The notes beneath the pieces were generated by a model, which was not told the origin of the DNA, did no database searches, and saw only the letters and a program-made list of their open reading frames with translations. The position numbers were made by a program, and so were the translations under genes. 64,000 nucleotides of DNA from Bog-756 sp963831535 (lineage in GTDB: Bacteria > Actinomycetota > Acidimicrobiia > Acidimicrobiales > RAAP-2), in contig CAWHQP010000005.1 of the NCBI GenBank assembly GCA_963831535.1, positions 186,001 through 250,000 of the forward strand, in the 5' to 3' direction. Below are positions 44,101 to 55,183 of this stretch, piece by piece; the stretch's first letter is position 1; each line of letters starts with the position of its first letter.

Positions 44101-44226
44101 CTGAAGCCGCTTGTCGGCCTCGGCGCATCGACCGAAGACGTTGAGCGATCTCCCGAGGCAACCTGGGGGGTGCTCGCTGATCCGGAAGGCAAGGGGTTCT
44201 GCCTACTCGCTAAGCTCGGTCCCGGA
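44101..44226 (+). pseudogene. Fragment of a glyoxalase/VOC-type gene
   Basis: About 42 codons (in frame 1, beginning near L-K-P-L-V-G-L-G-A-S-T-E-D) resemble the C-terminal end of a Glyoxalase_6-type VOC protein, notably V-L-A-D-P-E-G-K-G-F-C-L-L. The rest of the domain is absent: upstream lies the SRPBCC gene and downstream the similarity stops. It is most likely a decayed remnant. The remainder of the 44037-44371 gap shows nothing further that I can name. Confidence 0.5.
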
Positions 44227-44371
44227 CTCCATCCCCTAGGTCTGTCGAGGTCTGTCCCCGCCGGTTGGGGGACGCGCCGGGACCACTCTCGACTGCGTCC
44301 ACCGGCCCACGACTTAAAGTAACTGGCCTGAGGTTCGGCATCAACAGGAGGTTCCAGCCGGCGTCAGCTCG

Positions 44372-46120
44372 ATGCACCCACCCAGCGGTAGCGTTGTGGT
44401 CATGCGCGGCGGGCTGGGCGGGGTGATCGTGTACCGCGATCTGGAGCGGCAGGTGCTGCGAAAGCTCCGACCACGGCCGGTCATCCGTCGCGCCCTGCCG
44501 CGGCTCGTTCTTCTGGTGGCGCTGGTCACTGTCAGCTGCTGGTCCGCTGCCGTCGCCGATGGAAAGAACGCTGGGGCGGCCGTCGCCACCAGTAGTCCCG
44601 CGGTACTCCCCATCCGTCCTTGCGGTTACCTCACCTCGGATCACATCGTCTCGCCGACAGGAGTGCGAGTGAAGTTCTTCTCGGCACGACTCTCCGACTT
44701 TGCCGGAGCCGAGTACTGCCACGTGGTCGGAGAAATCGGCGCCGATTTCTATTTCGATCTCCGCTTGCCCCGATCGACCTATCAGGGCCAGTACCTGCAG
44801 GAGGGATGCGGCGGCTTCTGCGGTCTCCTGGTTCCTCACGTGCCGTCGGCAGCTGACGACTGCCCGGCCGTGACCGGGGACACCTTGGCGCTCGCTGTCG
44901 ACAACGAGGGGCATGTGACGACCTCGAATACCGACGCTGGCTGGGCAGCCAACGACGCGAAGAGCCGTCTCATTTTTGGCTCGACATCTGAGCACCAGCT
45001 GGCCCTGGTGGCCAAGGCGATCATCGCTGACTACTACGGCCGCAGTCCCAGCTACTCGTACTTCGACGGCTGCTCCGACGGTGGCCGAGAGGCACTCATC
45101 GAGGCGCAGCGCTATCCGCACGACTTCAATGGGATTTTGGCCGGGGCGCCGGCCAACATTCAGTCGGAACTGCTCGGTGAGCTCGGGAGCTGGAACATTC
45201 GGGTCAATACGGGATCCGGAGGTCGGGAGATCCTCACCGCGGCGAAACTCCCGGCCCTCCATGCGGCGGTGGTGAGAACCTGTGGCCAGGGGCGGGGATA
45301 TGTTCTCGATCCACGGACATGCAGCTTCTCCCCGTCGAGCATGAGATGCCGCGGCCGGGTTACCAATTCCTGCCTCACCGCGGCTCAGGTCCGGGTCGTG
45401 GTCTCGCTCTACCGCGGCCCAAGCGACCCGGCCGGACAGTCCCTCTATCCGGGCGGCGAGCCCTACGGCTCAGAGCTTGGGTGGTCGGCTTGGTTCGTCA
45501 AGCCGTCGGGCGACCGGAGTTGGCCCTACGACACACTGACCTACCAGTTCGCCGTTAACTTCTCCCGCTACCTGGCGTACCGGGCCGACCCACCGAGCTC
45601 GCATCTCCTGTCACGGTTCCACTTCAACTTGTCCAGCTACCGGAAGCTGACTGCGCTCTCCGGGCTCTACGACGCAACGGATCCCGACCTCTCATCGTTC
45701 GCGAGCGACGGTGGCAGGTTGATCATGTATCAGGGATGGGCTGACCAAGCGATTCCCCCCTTCGGCACAGTCGCCTACTACGAGGCGGTGGCCGACGCCG
45801 CCGGGGGTTACGAGGCCAGCCAGGCGTTTTCTCGCCTTTACATGATTCCGGCGCAATACCACTGCCTGGACGGAGGCGACCCGGCACTCGCCGGCGCCGA
45901 CCTGCTTACGCCGCTCATTGCCTGGGTCCAGCACGGAGCACCGCCGGGAACGCTCTCGTTCAAGCTGGCCTCCTCGAAGAATCCTGAGGGCGCGCCACAG
46001 GGTGGCGGTTCGCTGTCGGTGGCACCGCTCGACCCACTGACCCCCCTACCCTCGGGGTCGAACGGCCTCAATACCAACTATGACTGGGTCGGATCGTTCG
46101 GGTCACACGACCCCAGCTGA
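44372..46120 (+). CDS. Tannase/feruloyl-esterase family secreted hydrolase
   Basis: This protein has 582 residues from ATG 44372; ATG 44402 is an alternative start. A basic N-terminus and hydrophobic segment (R-L-V-L-L-V-A-L-V-T-V-S-C-W) direct export. The tannase family's CS-D-HC pattern is visible: D-G-C-S-D-G-G-R (Cys234, nucleophile Ser235), Asp in G-W-A-D-Q-A-I-P-P, and His-Cys in A-Q-Y-H-C. Several further cysteines (A-E-Y-C, E-G-C-G-G-F-C) fit the disulfide-rich lid. It should cleave aromatic esters such as galloyl or feruloyl esters. No degradation pathway for the released acid is in the window. Confidence 0.86.
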   Translation: MHPPSGSVVVMRGGLGGVIVYRDLERQVLRKLRPRPVIRRALPRLVLLVALVTVSCWSAAVADGKNAGAAVATSSPAVLPIRPCGYLTSDHIVSPTGVRVKFFSARLSDFAGAEYCHVVGEIGADFYFDLRLPRSTYQGQYLQEGCGGFCGLLVPHVPSAADDCPAVTGDTLALAVDNEGHVTTSNTDAGWAANDAKSRLIFGSTSEHQLALVAKAIIADYYGRSPSYSYFDGCSDGGREALIEAQRYPHDFNGILAGAPANIQSELLGELGSWNIRVNTGSGGREILTAAKLPALHAAVVRTCGQGRGYVLDPRTCSFSPSSMRCRGRVTNSCLTAAQVRVVVSLYRGPSDPAGQSLYPGGEPYGSELGWSAWFVKPSGDRSWPYDTLTYQFAVNFSRYLAYRADPPSSHLLSRFHFNLSSYRKLTALSGLYDATDPDLSSFASDGGRLIMYQGWADQAIPPFGTVAYYEAVADAAGGYEASQAFSRLYMIPAQYHCLDGGDPALAGADLLTPLIAWVQHGAPPGTLSFKLASSKNPEGAPQGGGSLSVAPLDPLTPLPSGSNGLNTNYDWVGSFGSHDPS

Positions 46121-46287
46121 GCGTCGCCAGACCGATCCGCTGGGGTATCACTGAACACCGATGCGATGACGCGCGTCGGAGCGCCATTTCCGTCAGCCGA
46201 TCTCCAGTGCCCCGTGGGAGATTGTCCGTTACGTCGCCCTACGCGAACCGCGGAGAAGGTGGGTTGTGTCGTCAGGGCCGAAGGGCC

Positions 46288-47019
46288 TCACGCGAGATGC
46301 CGTTCGAAGAAATCGAGCGTACGTGACCACGCCAACTCTGCCGCAGCCTTGTTGTACATCGATGGAGCGTCCCAGTTGCTGAAGGCGTGACCGGCGTCAT
46401 AGCGGAAGAATTCGATACCGGGTCGCCCCGACACCGCATTCTCTACACTTGCGACGCTCTCGGCTGGAATGAAGGGGTCATTGTCTCCATAGTGGAATAC
46501 GGCTGGGCAGTCGAGATGGGATACCTGATCGATCATGTCGTTGATGGCCGAGCCGTAGTAGCAAACGGCCGCATCGATCCCGTGACCATCAACCCGGCTG
46601 AGAGTGGCAGCCGCGAACGCAAGGCCGCCACCGAGGCAGAAGCCCACTGCCCCAATCTTGCCGGTGCATTCGGGCATGGCCAAAAGGTGAGCGTGGCTGG
46701 CCGTAATGTCCCCGACTGATCCAGCGAAATCGAATTGCTGGACCATGGCGAACGCGTCAGTCATCCCGGACTCGTCCTTACGCTCGAAGCGGCGCTCGAT
46801 CCGCCAGAACATATCGGGTGCCAGGGTCGTGTAACCAGCTTCGGCGAGCTGCCTGGCAATCTCTCGCATATTGTCGTTGATTCCAAATATCTCCTGAAAG
46901 AGCAGGATGCCCGGACCCCGACCCGATTCGGGCACCGCGCAGAAGGCATCGAACTGCTCGTCGCCAATGGAGATGGACTCATATCGTGTGGTTGTGCTCA
47001 CAAGTACCGAGTATCTCAT
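46288..47019 (-). CDS. Dienelactone hydrolase family protein
   Basis: This protein has 243 residues if it starts at ATG 47019, which is preceded by CAGGA at a good distance; a GTG at 47001 is an alternative. The alpha/beta-hydrolase fold carries the dienelactone hydrolase triad: Cys in G-F-C-L-G-G-G, Asp in D-N-D-P-F-I-P and His in D-A-G-H-A-F. E-I-F-G-I-N near residue 68 is also typical. Family members open dienelactones in chloroaromatic degradation, but many act on other lactones. It converges on the tannase gene. Confidence 0.9.
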   Translation of the reverse strand: MRYSVLVSTTTRYESISIGDEQFDAFCAVPESGRGPGILLFQEIFGINDNMREIARQLAEAGYTTLAPDMFWRIERRFERKDESGMTDAFAMVQQFDFAGSVGDITASHAHLLAMPECTGKIGAVGFCLGGGLAFAAATLSRVDGHGIDAAVCYYGSAINDMIDQVSHLDCPAVFHYGDNDPFIPAESVASVENAVSGRPGIEFFRYDAGHAFSNWDAPSMYNKAAAELAWSRTLDFFERHLA

Positions 47020-47242
47020 TGGAATTCCTGGGCCGCATGAAGGTGTCGAGGCAAAGCGGCAGGGCATGCAGTCCATGGGCTGACGATCTCCCAGCATGCC
47101 TAGCGGCCAATGCAGCCGGGACGCGGAGACCTTCTACAACTGCGCCCTCTGGGCAGGGAGCTCGGTGGCCAGATCCCTACAGGCTGTCGATATCGCAGTA
47201 GGCGGTGAGTGTGCGGTGCGCACCGTGACGATCATTTCGCTG

Positions 47243-47286
47243 TTGACATCCGGTGCACCCTGTTCAATAATCAACCAGTAGGTTGA
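47243..47286 (+). promoter_or_regulatory. ArsR-gene promoter with overlapping operator
   Basis: TTGACA (47243-47248) and AATAAT (47266-47271), 17 bases apart, form a near-consensus promoter. The inverted repeat TCAACC-AGTA-GGTTGA (47271-47286) starts at the last base of the -10 and covers the transcription start. The ArsR gene begins at 47311, so negative autoregulation is likely. Confidence 0.82.
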
Positions 47287-47310
47287 ATACACACCGGTAG
47301 TTAAGTACCC

Positions 47311-47658
47311 ATGACACACGATCCGCTCAGTCTGACTTTCGCCGCCCTCGCCGATCCGACCCGTCGGGCCATCCTGGTTCGCCTGGCCGAAGGGGAGGCG
47401 ACGGTGAACGAGTTGGCCGAGCCCTTCGACATCAGTTTGCAGGCGGTCTCAAAGCACCTGAAGGTCCTCGAAGCCGCCGGATTGATCTCACGGGGACGGG
47501 ATGCTCAGTTCCGACCGTGCCATTTCGAACCGGAACCGTTGGAATTCGCCACTGACTGGATCGTGAAGAACCGACAGATCTGGACGGAGCGATTCGACCA
47601 GCTCGAACAGCACTTGAAGCGAATAGCGAACGACACAGACAAGGAGAAGGAACCATGA
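47311..47658 (+). CDS. ArsR-family repressor
   Basis: This 115-residue winged-helix protein has A-L-A-D-P-T-R-R-A-I-L at the N-terminus and a recognition helix in S-L-Q-A-V-S-K-H-L-K-V-L-E-A-A-G-L-I. No metal-binding cysteine pair (C-x-C) of the arsenic type is visible, so it probably senses an organic ligand or acts without one. It overlaps the next gene by four bases (ATGA), typical of the ArsR-AHSA1 pairs that act together. Confidence 0.92.
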   Translation: MTHDPLSLTFAALADPTRRAILVRLAEGEATVNELAEPFDISLQAVSKHLKVLEAAGLISRGRDAQFRPCHFEPEPLEFATDWIVKNRQIWTERFDQLEQHLKRIANDTDKEKEP

Positions 47659-48104
47659 GCGACGCATTGTCCGAATCGGGTGAGCTGACCATTACTCGGA
47701 TTTTCGAAGCCAGGCCCGAAATCGTATTTGAGTGCATGACAACGCCCGAACACTTGACCCACTTCTGGGGGCCGACCGGTATGAGTACGCCCCTCGACGG
47801 AATCACCGTCGAGCCCCGTCCCGGCGGACGCTTCGAAACTGTCATGGTCAACGACGAGACCGGAGACAGATTTCCAGTGATTGGTGTATTCGTAGAGTTC
47901 GAGCCGCCCCGTATGTTCTCGTTCACCGAAGCCGGCGTCGAGGGTGGCATGAAGACCTCCATCGTATTTAACGACCTTGGCGATGGGCGGACGGAAACGG
48001 TCACCCATCAAACCAACGTGCCGCCCATGCTGATGAGCCCCGAGGCCCAGGCCGGGCTGGAGACCAGCTTCGTCAAATTTGATGCTTATCTCGCCACCCT
48101 GTAG
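47655..48104 (+). CDS. AHSA1/SRPBCC-domain protein coupled to ArsR
   Basis: This 149-residue protein starts in the ATGA overlap with the ArsR stop. Family markers are T-I-T-R-I-F-E-A-R-P-E-I-V-F-E, then H-L-T-H-F-W-G-P and E-P-R-P-G-G-R-F-E. Such proteins bind hydrophobic ligands and are commonly encoded beside ArsR regulators. Coupled translation suggests the pair forms a sensor or stress unit. The ligand is not known. Confidence 0.9.
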   Translation: MSDALSESGELTITRIFEARPEIVFECMTTPEHLTHFWGPTGMSTPLDGITVEPRPGGRFETVMVNDETGDRFPVIGVFVEFEPPRMFSFTEAGVEGGMKTSIVFNDLGDGRTETVTHQTNVPPMLMSPEAQAGLETSFVKFDAYLATL

Positions 48105-48674
48105 GGACGTGGCCCGCAACGTCCCACGATGTACCGCTACGGTTCGTCCATTCCACCCCGAGTGCTCAGCTGAGAGTGTCGTGGAACTCGGGCCAACAGG
48201 TGCCAGCAATCCCAGCCTGGTTTCCGGGGTCACGGTCCAATGAGAAGTGCCCGCCCGGCCGAGGAAACCGTGATCCGCGAGGGTTCGGAAGTTTCCTGGC
48301 TCTTCGGATTCCAGCGGGGTTCGCTACTCGATGACGGTGAACTCTCTGGGCCGAATGTGGGCGGGCTTGGTTAACAACGGGACAACAGGAGGAAGACTCG
48401 ATGTCGAGACTGCTAGTTCGTAACTACTCAATCTCGCTCGACGGCTACGCCGCCGGGCCTCACCAAGATCTCAACAATCCTCTCGGGATTGGGGGTATGC
48501 AGCTCCATGAGTGGTTGTTCGCCACCCGCAGCTTCGCGGAGACAACCGGCGGAGAAGGTGGAAGTGAGGGAGTCGACGACACCTTCTTCTCGGAGCGGGC
48601 GTCTGGTGTCGGTGCCACCATCATGGGCCGGAACATGTTCGGCCCGATCCGCGGCCCGTGGGGACAGAACGAGT

Positions 48675-48699
48675 TGGGGGTGACCCCATGGAGTGGACC
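48675..48699. repeat. IS left terminal inverted repeat
   Basis: It starts TGGGGGTGACCCCA and ends GAGTGGACC. It matches the other end over 19 of 25 positions. Confidence 0.85.
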
Positions 48700-48704
48700 A
48701 GGTC

Positions 48705-49592
48705 TTATGAGAATTCGACCTGGGCTTTTTCCAAGTGTAAATCTTCGAACTCGTTGGGTGTGAGGTAGGCAAGCGAACTGTGCCGTCGGGCCGGGTTGTA
48801 GAAGGTCTCGATGTAGTCCGCCATGGCCGTTGAGAGTTCCACCACCGTCTTCCAGCTTTGACGGTTCAGCAACTCGATCTGCATCGACCCCCAGAACGAT
48901 TCCATCGGGGCATTGTCGTAACAATCCCCGACCGTGCCCATCGACCCCATGAGTCCGTAGCGACGGATGTTCTCGGTGAAGGCCCAGGACGTGAACTGAG
49001 TGCCATGGTCGGAGTGGATGACCGTTTTCCGTGAGGTTGTCCGGGACTCGGCCGCCATGACCAGTGCGTCGTTGACCAAGACGGACTCGCAGCGTCGATC
49101 GATGGCCCAGCCGACGATCTTGCGGGAGAACAGGTCCAGTACTGCGCAGCAGTAGACCTTGCCCTCTCGGGTCGGGTGCTCGGTGATGTCGGTCAGCCAC
49201 AGCTCGTTCGGGCCGGTGGCCATGAAGTTGCGCTTGACGAGGTCCTCCTCGGTGGCGGCGTTGACCAGGTTGGGCTTCCACTTCTTCGGGCCGGGAAGGC
49301 CCCGTATGCCCAGCTGGCGCATGATCTTCCACACCAGCTTCTTGTTGACGATGATCCCCCGTTCGATCTCGAGCGCCGCTCGCACCCGCAACATGCCGTA
49401 GGTGCCCCGAGAACGGGCGTGGATGTCGGCGATGGCGTCAGCCAGGAGCACCCGGCGGATCTCCTGGTTGGTCGGCTGATGGTGCTTGATGTCGTAGTAG
49501 GTCGATCGCTGCAGGCCGACCACCCGACAGGCCAGCCGCTCGGAGTAGCCCAGGTTGTTCAGCCCTCGGACAACCTGGTACTTCCTTTTGGG
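48705..49592 (-). CDS. IS3-family transposase OrfB (DDE integrase core)
   Basis: The frame is open from 49754, but the product is expected as an OrfAB fusion entered at the slippery site 49592-49586. About 295 residues lie downstream of it. It has the HTH_21-type N-terminal region (S-R-G-T-Y-G-M-L-R-V-R) and an rve integrase core with the catalytic acids: Asp in L-W-L-T-D-I-T, Asp in I-H-S-D-H-G-T-Q-F and Glu in N-A-P-M-E-S-F-W-G. All three are intact, so the element may be active. Confidence 0.9.
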   Translation of the reverse strand, partial: PKRKYQVVRGLNNLGYSERLACRVVGLQRSTYYDIKHHQPTNQEIRRVLLADAIADIHARSRGTYGMLRVRAALEIERGIIVNKKLVWKIMRQLGIRGLPGPKKWKPNLVNAATEEDLVKRNFMATGPNELWLTDITEHPTREGKVYCCAVLDLFSRKIVGWAIDRRCESVLVNDALVMAAESRTTSRKTVIHSDHGTQFTSWAFTENIRRYGLMGSMGTVGDCYDNAPMESFWGSMQIELLNRQSWKTVVELSTAMADYIETFYNPARRHSSLAYLTPNEFEDLHLEKAQVEFS

Positions 49593-49870
49593 CTGACATC
49601 TGCCTCCTCGTCGAAGAGCGCACTCGCTTCTTTGACCAGTTTGAGCTCGGCCTCGAGGTCCTTGATGCGGCTCCGGGCCTGGAGCAGGGGGTCGACCTCG
49701 AAACTCTTGGCGCCGGCTCGCCGCCCGGCGTCGACCAAGGCCTGTCGGCGCCACTTGTACAAGGTGGCGTCGCTGACCGAGAGTTCGGCAGCCAGCTCCT
49801 TCACCGCCTCACCGGCCAGCATTCGTTCGCAGGCCTTGTGCCGGAACTCGCTTGAGTAGCGGAATGGCAT
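49559..49870 (-). CDS. IS3-family OrfA (helix-turn-helix)
   Basis: This 103-residue protein starts at ATG 49870. It has R-Y-S-S-E-F-R-H-K-A-C-E-R and a helix-turn-helix in A-A-E-L-S-V-S-D-A-T-L-Y-K-W-R-R that recognises the element's ends. A coiled-coil follows (R-I-K-D-L-E-A-E-L-K-L-V-K-E), as in the leucine zipper of IS3 OrfA proteins. It overlaps OrfB in the -1 frame, with CCCAAAA at 49592-49586 as the probable shift site. Confidence 0.9.
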   Translation of the reverse strand: MPFRYSSEFRHKACERMLAGEAVKELAAELSVSDATLYKWRRQALVDAGRRAGAKSFEVDPLLQARSRIKDLEAELKLVKEASALFDEEADVSPKGSTRLSEG

Positions 49871-49911
49871 GTCTACCTCCTGGTAGATCACGGCCAAATT
49901 CTCACAAAGGT

Positions 49912-49936
49912 GGTCCACTCTTTGGGATCAACGTCA
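49912..49936. repeat. IS right terminal inverted repeat
   Basis: Read on the minus strand it starts TGACGTTGATCCCA and ends GAGTGGACC, the complement of the left end over 19 of 25 positions. The AGT target copy follows it. Confidence 0.85.
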
Positions 49937-50373
49937 AGTGGACGGGCTGGTGGGGCCAAGAACCCCCCTTCCATCATCCAGTTTTCGTACTTACGCACCA
50001 CCCGCACCCTCCTATCGAAATGCAAGGTGGAACCACCTTCCATTTCATCGACGGCGGGATCGAGGCAGCCCTGAGTGCAGCTCGTGAAGCTGCTAGCGGC
50101 CGTGATGTTCTTGTGGGGGGCGGGGCGGCCACCATCAGGCAATACCTTCGTGCTTCGCTGATCGACGAGCTGCACCTCGCAGCTGTGCCCGTGTTGCTCG
50201 GCAGCGGCGAACGACTCTTCGACGATCTCGGCCCCAGCACAGACAACTACCGCTGCGTCGAGCACGTGTGTTCCCCGGCCGTTACCCATGTCCGCATCGC
50301 ACGGACTGGTCGTGACGCCATACCCCGCTGAGATCCGAAGAGCCTGTTTCCTATGTCCCGCGAGATCACAGAG

Positions 50374-50447
50374 TGGGGCTAGCTGGAATCGAACCAGCGA
50401 CCTCAGCATTATCAGTGCTGCGCTCTAACCGACTGAGCTATAGCCCC
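50374..50447 (-). tRNA. tRNA-Ile (anticodon GAU)
   Basis: A 74-base cloverleaf: 7-bp acceptor (GGGGCTA / TAGCCCC), D-arm GCTCAGTCGGTTAGAGC, anticodon loop with GAT, and T-arm with GGTTCGATTCC. The 3' CCA is not encoded. It lies downstream of gyrA on the same strand, a frequent actinobacterial order. Its 3' end faces the accessory block. Confidence 0.95.
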
Positions 50448-50507
50448 GTAAACCGGTGCACGACGCTACACCACTCCCCGACCGGACCGTTTGCGCCCCG
50501 GCCGGGG

Positions 50508-52991
<2,484 letters not shown>

Positions 52992-53064
52992 GCGGTTTCC
53001 TTCTCCGTCTCATTCGTCTCGTCTCGTGCCGGGTCGCGTCACCGGCCACGCGCCCGGAGGCCCC

Positions 53065-55014
53065 TCAGATGTCGAGGAAGCGCACGTCCTTGGCGTTGGT
53101 CTGGATGAAGTGGCGCCGGAGCTCGACGTCCTCCCCCATCAGCACCGAACACACTTCGTCAGCCACGGCGGCCTGTTCCACGGCCACCTGCAGGAGGGAG
53201 CGTCTACCCGGATCCATCGTGGTGTCGCGCAGCTCCCCGAAGTCCATTTCCCCCAGACCCTTGAGTCGCTGGAAGTCGGCCTTGTGGTTCGGGTTCTCGA
53301 CCAAGAAAGCCGCCTTGGCCGCATCGTCCTTCAGGTAGATCTTCTCCTTGCCCACCAGCGTTGAGTACAGCGGCGGCTGAGCCACATAGACGAAGCCGCC
53401 TTCGACCAGCGGCTTCATCTGTCGGAAGAAGAACGTCAGCAGCAACGTCCGGATATGGGACCCGTCCACGTCGGCATCGGCCAGGATGATGATCTTGTGA
53501 TAGCGGGCCTTGGTCACATCGAAGTCCTCGGCCAGTCCGGCGCCGATGGCGGCGATGAGGGCCTGGATCTCGGTGTTCTTCAGCATCTTGTCGATACGGG
53601 CCCGCTCAACGTTGAGGATCTTCCCGCGGATGGGCAGAATGGCCTGGGTCCGCGGATTCCGGGCATCCTTTGCCGATCCGCCCGCCGAGTTGCCCTCCAC
53701 GATGAACAGTTCGCTCTCACGGGGGTCCCGGGACGAGCAGTCGACCAGCTTGCCCGGCAGTCCGGCTCCGTCCAACGACGACTTGCGGCGGGTCAGGTCC
53801 CGGGCCGACTGGGCCGCCACCCGCGCACGGGCCGCCGACATGCTCTTCTGGATGATCTGGCCGGCTTCGCGGGGGTTCTCTTCGAACCACTCGGCCAGTT
53901 TCTCGTTGGTGGCCCGCTCGACCAGCGAGCGCACCGGCACGTTCCCCAACTTGGCCTTGGTCTGCCCTTCGAACTGTGGGTCCTGCAGTCGGACCGAGAT
54001 GATGGCGGTCAGGCCCTCGCGGATGTCCTCGCCGCGCAGGTTCTCGTCCTTCTCCTTCAGGGTTCCCTTGGCCCGGGCATACTTGTTGGCCACATTGGTG
54101 AGGGACTTCTTGAATCCCTCTTCGTGCATCCCGCCGTCGATCGTGGAGATTCCGTTGGCAAAGGAGTGGATGCTCTCATAGAAGCCGGTGTTCCACTGGA
54201 GGGCCAGCTCCACCTCCATGGTGTCTTCCTTCTGCTCTAGCGAGCTGACCTTGCGGAAGAGAGCCTCTTTGGAGGCATTGAGGTGTCGGACGAAATCGAC
54301 GATCCCGTCCTTGTATTTGAAGACCTGGGACACCTTGTCGTCCGGCCGCTCGTCGACGAACCGAATCTCGAGCCCCTTGTTGAGGAAGGCCATCACCTGG
54401 AGCCGCTCCGTCACGGTCTGGGCACGGAACTCCACCTCCTCGAAGATGGAGGCGTCCGGCCAGAAGGTGACTGTGGTGCCCGTCCGGCCCCGTGGTGCCT
54501 TGCCGGTGACCTCCAGTTTACCGATGGGCTTGCCACCGTCTTTGAACTCGAGGGAGTGGTGGTCGCCGTCCCGATCGATCTCCAGGAGCAGTCGGGTGGA
54601 GAGGGCGTTGACCACCGAGATTCCCACCCCGTGGAGGCCTCCGGAGACCTTGTAGCCACCTCCCTCACCAAACTTACCGCCGGCGTGGAGCACGGTCAGG
54701 ACGACCTCCGCGGCCGACTTCCCCTTGTGCTCTTTCATCGGCCCGGTGGGAATACCCCGACCGTCGTCGGCCACCCGGACACCGCCGTCGGCCAGCAGCG
54801 TGACGTCGATCTGGGTGCAGAAGCCGGCCATGGCCTCGTCCACGGCATTGTCCACCACCTCCCATACGAGGTGGTGGAGACCGGTGGGCCCGGTCGAACC
54901 GATGTACATCCCCGGCCGCTTCCGGACAGGTTCAAGACCCTCCAGCACGGTGATGTCTTCGGCGTTGTAGGTCGGTTCTACCTCGCTGCCGTCGTCGTCT
55001 CGTTTCAGCGCCAC
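53065..55014 (-). CDS. gyrB: DNA gyrase subunit B
   Basis: This 649-residue ATPase subunit has an N-terminal GHKL domain with E-V-V-D-N-A-V-D-E-A, D-D-G-R-G-I-P and G-G-L-H-G-V-G. The TOPRIM region shows V-E-G-N-S-A-G-G-S-A (Asn instead of the E. coli Asp in E-G-D-S-A-G), P-I-R-G-K-I-L-N-V-E and D-A-D-V-D-G-S-H-I-R for Mg2+ binding. It lies in the recF-DUF721-gyrB-gyrA run on the minus strand. Confidence 0.98.
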   Translation of the reverse strand: MALKRDDDGSEVEPTYNAEDITVLEGLEPVRKRPGMYIGSTGPTGLHHLVWEVVDNAVDEAMAGFCTQIDVTLLADGGVRVADDGRGIPTGPMKEHKGKSAAEVVLTVLHAGGKFGEGGGYKVSGGLHGVGISVVNALSTRLLLEIDRDGDHHSLEFKDGGKPIGKLEVTGKAPRGRTGTTVTFWPDASIFEEVEFRAQTVTERLQVMAFLNKGLEIRFVDERPDDKVSQVFKYKDGIVDFVRHLNASKEALFRKVSSLEQKEDTMEVELALQWNTGFYESIHSFANGISTIDGGMHEEGFKKSLTNVANKYARAKGTLKEKDENLRGEDIREGLTAIISVRLQDPQFEGQTKAKLGNVPVRSLVERATNEKLAEWFEENPREAGQIIQKSMSAARARVAAQSARDLTRRKSSLDGAGLPGKLVDCSSRDPRESELFIVEGNSAGGSAKDARNPRTQAILPIRGKILNVERARIDKMLKNTEIQALIAAIGAGLAEDFDVTKARYHKIIILADADVDGSHIRTLLLTFFFRQMKPLVEGGFVYVAQPPLYSTLVGKEKIYLKDDAAKAAFLVENPNHKADFQRLKGLGEMDFGELRDTTMDPGRRSLLQVAVEQAAVADEVCSVLMGEDVELRRHFIQTNAKDVRFLDI

Positions 55015-55183
55015 AGGCGCGCCCTTTCCAACATCGGGTGACTGATCGGGAACCAGCGGGACGAGCTCGTCGGCGGTGCGCTCGGCGCATCCCGGAGACG
55101 GTGGCGGTCCCCCGATTCCAAGGTCCCAGTGTAGCCCTCAGGCATGGCCCGCCAGACCGATGGTCGCGGGTGGTCTGGTCCGA

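Larger units (their letters stand above)
48675..49936 (-). mobile_element. IS3-family insertion sequence, 1262 bp, apparently intact
   Basis: Ends begin with TG and finish with CA. The 25-base terminal repeats share 19 positions and both end in GAGTGGACC when read inward. A 3-bp direct repeat AGT flanks it (48672-48674 and 49937-49939), the size expected for IS3-family transposition. It carries orfA and orfB on the minus strand, overlapping at a frameshift site. Group within the IS3 family is not assigned. Confidence 0.92.
48401..50331 (+). pseudogene. RibD_C/dihydrofolate-reductase-like gene split by an IS3 element
   Basis: The 5' part (48401-48674) starts at ATG 48401 behind AGGAGGA and encodes N-Y-S-I-S-L-D-G-Y-A-A-G-P and G-R-N-M-F-G-P-I-R-G-P-W-G-Q-N-E. 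The 3' part (49940-50331) encodes G-W-W-G-Q-E-P-P-F-H-H-P-V-F-V-L-T and D-V-L-V-G-G-G-A-A-T-I-R-Q. Removing the element and one AGT copy restores frame exactly (N-E-W-T-G-W-W) and gives a 221-residue protein of the RibD C-terminal family, which reduces small heterocycles with NADPH. The gene is inactivated only by the insertion, so the event looks recent. Confidence 0.92.
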
